A stretch of DNA of 16,799 bases from an uncultured Clostridia bacterium (GTDB taxonomy: Bacteria > Bacillota > Clostridia > Christensenellales > Aristaeellaceae). Shown piece by piece: positions 14,842 to 16,799 of this stretch; position 1 is the stretch's first letter, and each line of letters begins with the position of its first letter. The stretch covers positions 1-16,799 of the forward strand of contig CAKTXH010000047.1 in assembly GCA_934630975.1 (NCBI GenBank). The letters run 5' to 3'. Made by a program: the position numbers and the translations under genes. The notes under the pieces were generated by a model, which was given only the letters and a program-made list of their open reading frames with translations, did no database searches and was not told the DNA's origin.

Positions 14842-16799
14842 TACTTTGCCTTCCCTTCTCGAGCCAGGAACGTATCCACCTTATTGAAATCGGCATACGT
14901 GGTGATATAGTCGCGGCGCGGCTCAACCTTGTCGCCCATCAGCAGCGTCACCAGCCGCTCGGCTTCGGCCACGTCCTCCAGCGTCACCTGCATGAGCTGG
15001 CGGTTCTCCGGGTTCATCGTCGTCTCCCACAACTGGGCCGGATCCATCTCGCCCAAGCCTTTATAACGCTGGATGGTGTAACCCTTGCCCACCTTCGCCG
15101 TAACGGCGGACAGTTCCTTATCGTCATACGCGTAAACGATCTTATCGCCCTTCGCAACGCGGTACAGCGGCGGCATGCCGATGTAGACGTGTCCATCCGT
15201 GATCAGCTCACGCATGTAGCGATAGAAGAACGTCAGCAGAATCGCGCGGATGTGCGCGCCGTCCTGATCCGCATCGGAGAGAATGATGACCTTGTAATAT
15301 TTGAGGCTCTTGATATCAAAATCTTCGCCGATACCCGTCCCCAGCGCGGTGATGATGGAGCGGAATTCCTCATTGGCGAGCACCTGATCAATGCGCTTTT
15401 TCTCCACGTTGAGCGGCTTGCCGCGAATCGGCAGAATCGCCTGAAAGCGGCGGTCGCGGCCCTGCTTGGCGCTGCCGCCTGCGGAATCGCCCTCGACGAT
15501 GAACATTTCGTTTTCTTCGGCTTTTCTGCCCGTGCAGCTGGACAGTTTGCCGACCAGCGGCGCGGCGTCGAGCTGATTTTTCGCACGGGCGACTTCCTTC
15601 GCCTTTCGCGCGGCTTCACGCACCTTGCAGGCGCGCAGCGCTTTTTCGACAATCGCCTGCGCAACGTCCTGATTTTTGAGGTTTTCGAGGTATTCCGTCA
15701 TGCGGGCATAGACAAAGGATTCCACCGCCGGGCGAACTTCCGTATTGCCCAGCTTGCCCTTCGTCTGCCCTTCGAACTGCGGGTTGCGCACGAAGGTCGC
15801 CAGCACCGCCGTGATGCCCTCGCGGAAATCCTCGCCCATCAGGTTGTTATCCTTCTCCTTGAGCGCGCCGACCTTGCGGGCATAGTCGTTCAGCGCGCGC
15901 GTAAAGCCGGCTTTGAAACCCATTTCATGCGTGCCGCCCTCGGCCGTCGGGATGTTATTGACATAGGAAAAGATATTCTCCGCGTAATCGTCGGTATGCT
16001 GAATGGCCAGACACACGCGCACATCGTCCTGCACGCCTTCCAGCATCAGCACGTTTTCATACAGCGGCGTTTTGTCGCGGTTGATGTAGCGCACATAGTC
16101 CGCCAAACCGCCCTCATACATAAAGACGGTTTTCTGCTTTTCCGGGTCTTTCTCCCGCTCATCCACGAACGTGATGGATAAGCCCTTATTCAGATATGCC
16201 AATTCGCGCAGGTGGCGGCGGACAGTTTCGGCGTTGAATTTCGTCTCCTCAAACACCGTGTCATCCGGCAGGAAGGTCACGCGCGTGCCATGCTTGCGCG
16301 TCGCGCTGATGCGTTCCAGCGGCGTCACGGCGCGCCCGGAGGTGATTTTCTTTTCCGCCGGATCATAATTACTCTCAAAACGCATGCGGTAATGGCCGCC
16401 GCCGGTGCAGCTATCCACCACAAGCCATTTGCTCAGCGCGTTGACGACCGAAGCGCCTACGCCGTGCAGGCCGCCGGAATAAGCATAATTCTGATGATCG
16501 AATTTGCCGCCCGCATGCAGTTTGGTATAGATCACCTCTACGCCGGTAATGCCCAGTTCCGGGTGGATATCGACCGGCACGCCGCGGCCATCGTCCTCCA
16601 CGGAGGCGCTGCCGTCCTTATGCAGCTCAACGGAGATGCTCCTGGCGTAGCCGTTGGCCACCTCGTCAATCGCGTTATCCACGATCTCCCAAAGCAGGTG
16701 GTGCAGGCCGCGGGAGCCTGTCGAGCCGATGTACATACCCGGACGCATCCGAACCGCATCCAGCCCTTCAAGCACCTTGAGCATGCTGGCAGAGTAGGT
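14841..16799 (-). CDS. parE: Type IIA DNA topoisomerase subunit B, probable topoisomerase IV ParE (start cut off by window edge)
   Basis: This is the ATPase subunit that works with the product of the next gene. The frame is open to the right edge, giving 652 visible residues. The first ones (TYSASMLKVLEGLDAVRMRP) align just inside the usual N-terminus, so only a few residues are missing; the Met at 16784 is internal. Visible parts are the GHKL ATPase (EIVDNAIDE, DDGRGVP, YSGGLHGVGASVVNALS), the transducer domain with Lys in QTKGKLGNTEV, and the TOPRIM domain (EGDSAGGSA, RGKPLNVEK, DADQDGAHI). The stretch HVYIGMPPLYRV differs from the AQPPLYKV typical of GyrB and supports ParE. There is no dnaA, dnaN or recF nearby, as would be expected for gyrB at the origin. 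GyrB remains possible. Confidence 0.87.
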   Translation of the reverse strand, partial: TYSASMLKVLEGLDAVRMRPGMYIGSTGSRGLHHLLWEIVDNAIDEVANGYARSISVELHKDGSASVEDDGRGVPVDIHPELGITGVEVIYTKLHAGGKFDHQNYAYSGGLHGVGASVVNALSKWLVVDSCTGGGHYRMRFESNYDPAEKKITSGRAVTPLERISATRKHGTRVTFLPDDTVFEETKFNAETVRRHLRELAYLNKGLSITFVDEREKDPEKQKTVFMYEGGLADYVRYINRDKTPLYENVLMLEGVQDDVRVCLAIQHTDDYAENIFSYVNNIPTAEGGTHEMGFKAGFTRALNDYARKVGALKEKDNNLMGEDFREGITAVLATFVRNPQFEGQTKGKLGNTEVRPAVESFVYARMTEYLENLKNQDVAQAIVEKALRACKVREAARKAKEVARAKNQLDAAPLVGKLSSCTGRKAEENEMFIVEGDSAGGSAKQGRDRRFQAILPIRGKPLNVEKKRIDQVLANEEFRSIITALGTGIGEDFDIKSLKYYKVIILSDADQDGAHIRAILLTFFYRYMRELITDGHVYIGMPPLYRVAKGDKIVYAYDDKELSAVTAKVGKGYTIQRYKGLGEMDPAQLWETTMNPENRQLMQVTLEDVAEAERLVTLLMGDKVEPRRDYITTYADFNKVDTFLAREGKAK

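Noticed and set aside
14835..16181. Long plus-strand open frame (448 codons) opposite parE
   Set aside because: It mirrors conserved ParE coding sequence, and its composition (Arg, His, Leu, no motifs) is what a complementary frame in GC-rich DNA gives.
12358..16799. Gyrase (gyrA and gyrB) as the identity of the pair
   Set aside because: Not excluded, but the missing blade 1 GyrA-box, GMPPLYRV in place of AQPPLYKV, and lack of dnaA/dnaN/recF neighbours favour topoisomerase IV.
1..16799. CRISPR arrays, tRNA or rRNA genes, insertion sequences, prophage or defence genes
   Set aside because: No regularly spaced repeats, cloverleaf sequences, transposase motifs or terminal repeats were seen on either strand; the gaps are too short and already explained.

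Overview
The window is a compact, gene-dense piece of bacterial chromosome in which every convincing gene lies on the minus strand, so transcription runs from high to low coordinates. The gene set points to a clostridial member of the Bacillota (Firmicutes). It holds a RemA-family regulator, a YerC-type TrpR-like protein next to pcrA-ligA, the yicC-remA-gmk-rpoZ-coaBC order known from Bacillus and relatives, a PdaB-like polysaccharide deacetylase and separate secD and secF genes. The sequence looks GC-rich by eye (many GCG and CGC codons), which would suit a higher-GC gut or anaerobe lineage of Clostridia. That placement is an inference; no rRNA is present to confirm it.

Layout, read in the direction of transcription (right to left), gives five units. 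(1) parE, cut by the right edge, and parC overlap by one base and end at a hairpin terminator near 12311-12347. They are read here as topoisomerase IV rather than gyrase. (2) A membrane-anchored PdaB-like deacetylase is followed 12 bases later by a protein with two OB-folds of the single-stranded-DNA-binding kind, ending at a strong terminator at 10517-10551. (3) yerC, pcrA and ligA form a tightly coupled replication and repair unit behind an extended -10 promoter at 10496-10504. (4) yicC, remA, gmk, rpoZ and coaBC follow an extended -10 promoter at 5640-5648 and end at a terminator at 2340-2370. This unit covers RNA turnover, a biofilm/osmoregulation-type DNA-binding protein, GMP phosphorylation, the RNA polymerase omega subunit and coenzyme A synthesis. 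(5) A near-consensus promoter (TTGACG, 17 bases, TATAAT) at 2259-2287 drives a small unrecognised single-pass membrane protein, then secD and secF, the latter cut by the left edge.

Most of the region is core housekeeping. I see no rRNA, tRNA, CRISPR array, insertion sequence, prophage or defence island, and no gap longer than about 270 bases. The parts that deserve a second look are the small membrane protein ahead of secDF, the double-OB-fold protein without an acidic tail that is paired with a deacetylase, the long Trp/Gly/Gln-rich linker in PcrA, and the degenerate GyrA-box in the topoisomerase A subunit. I found no convincing previously undescribed multi-gene system.
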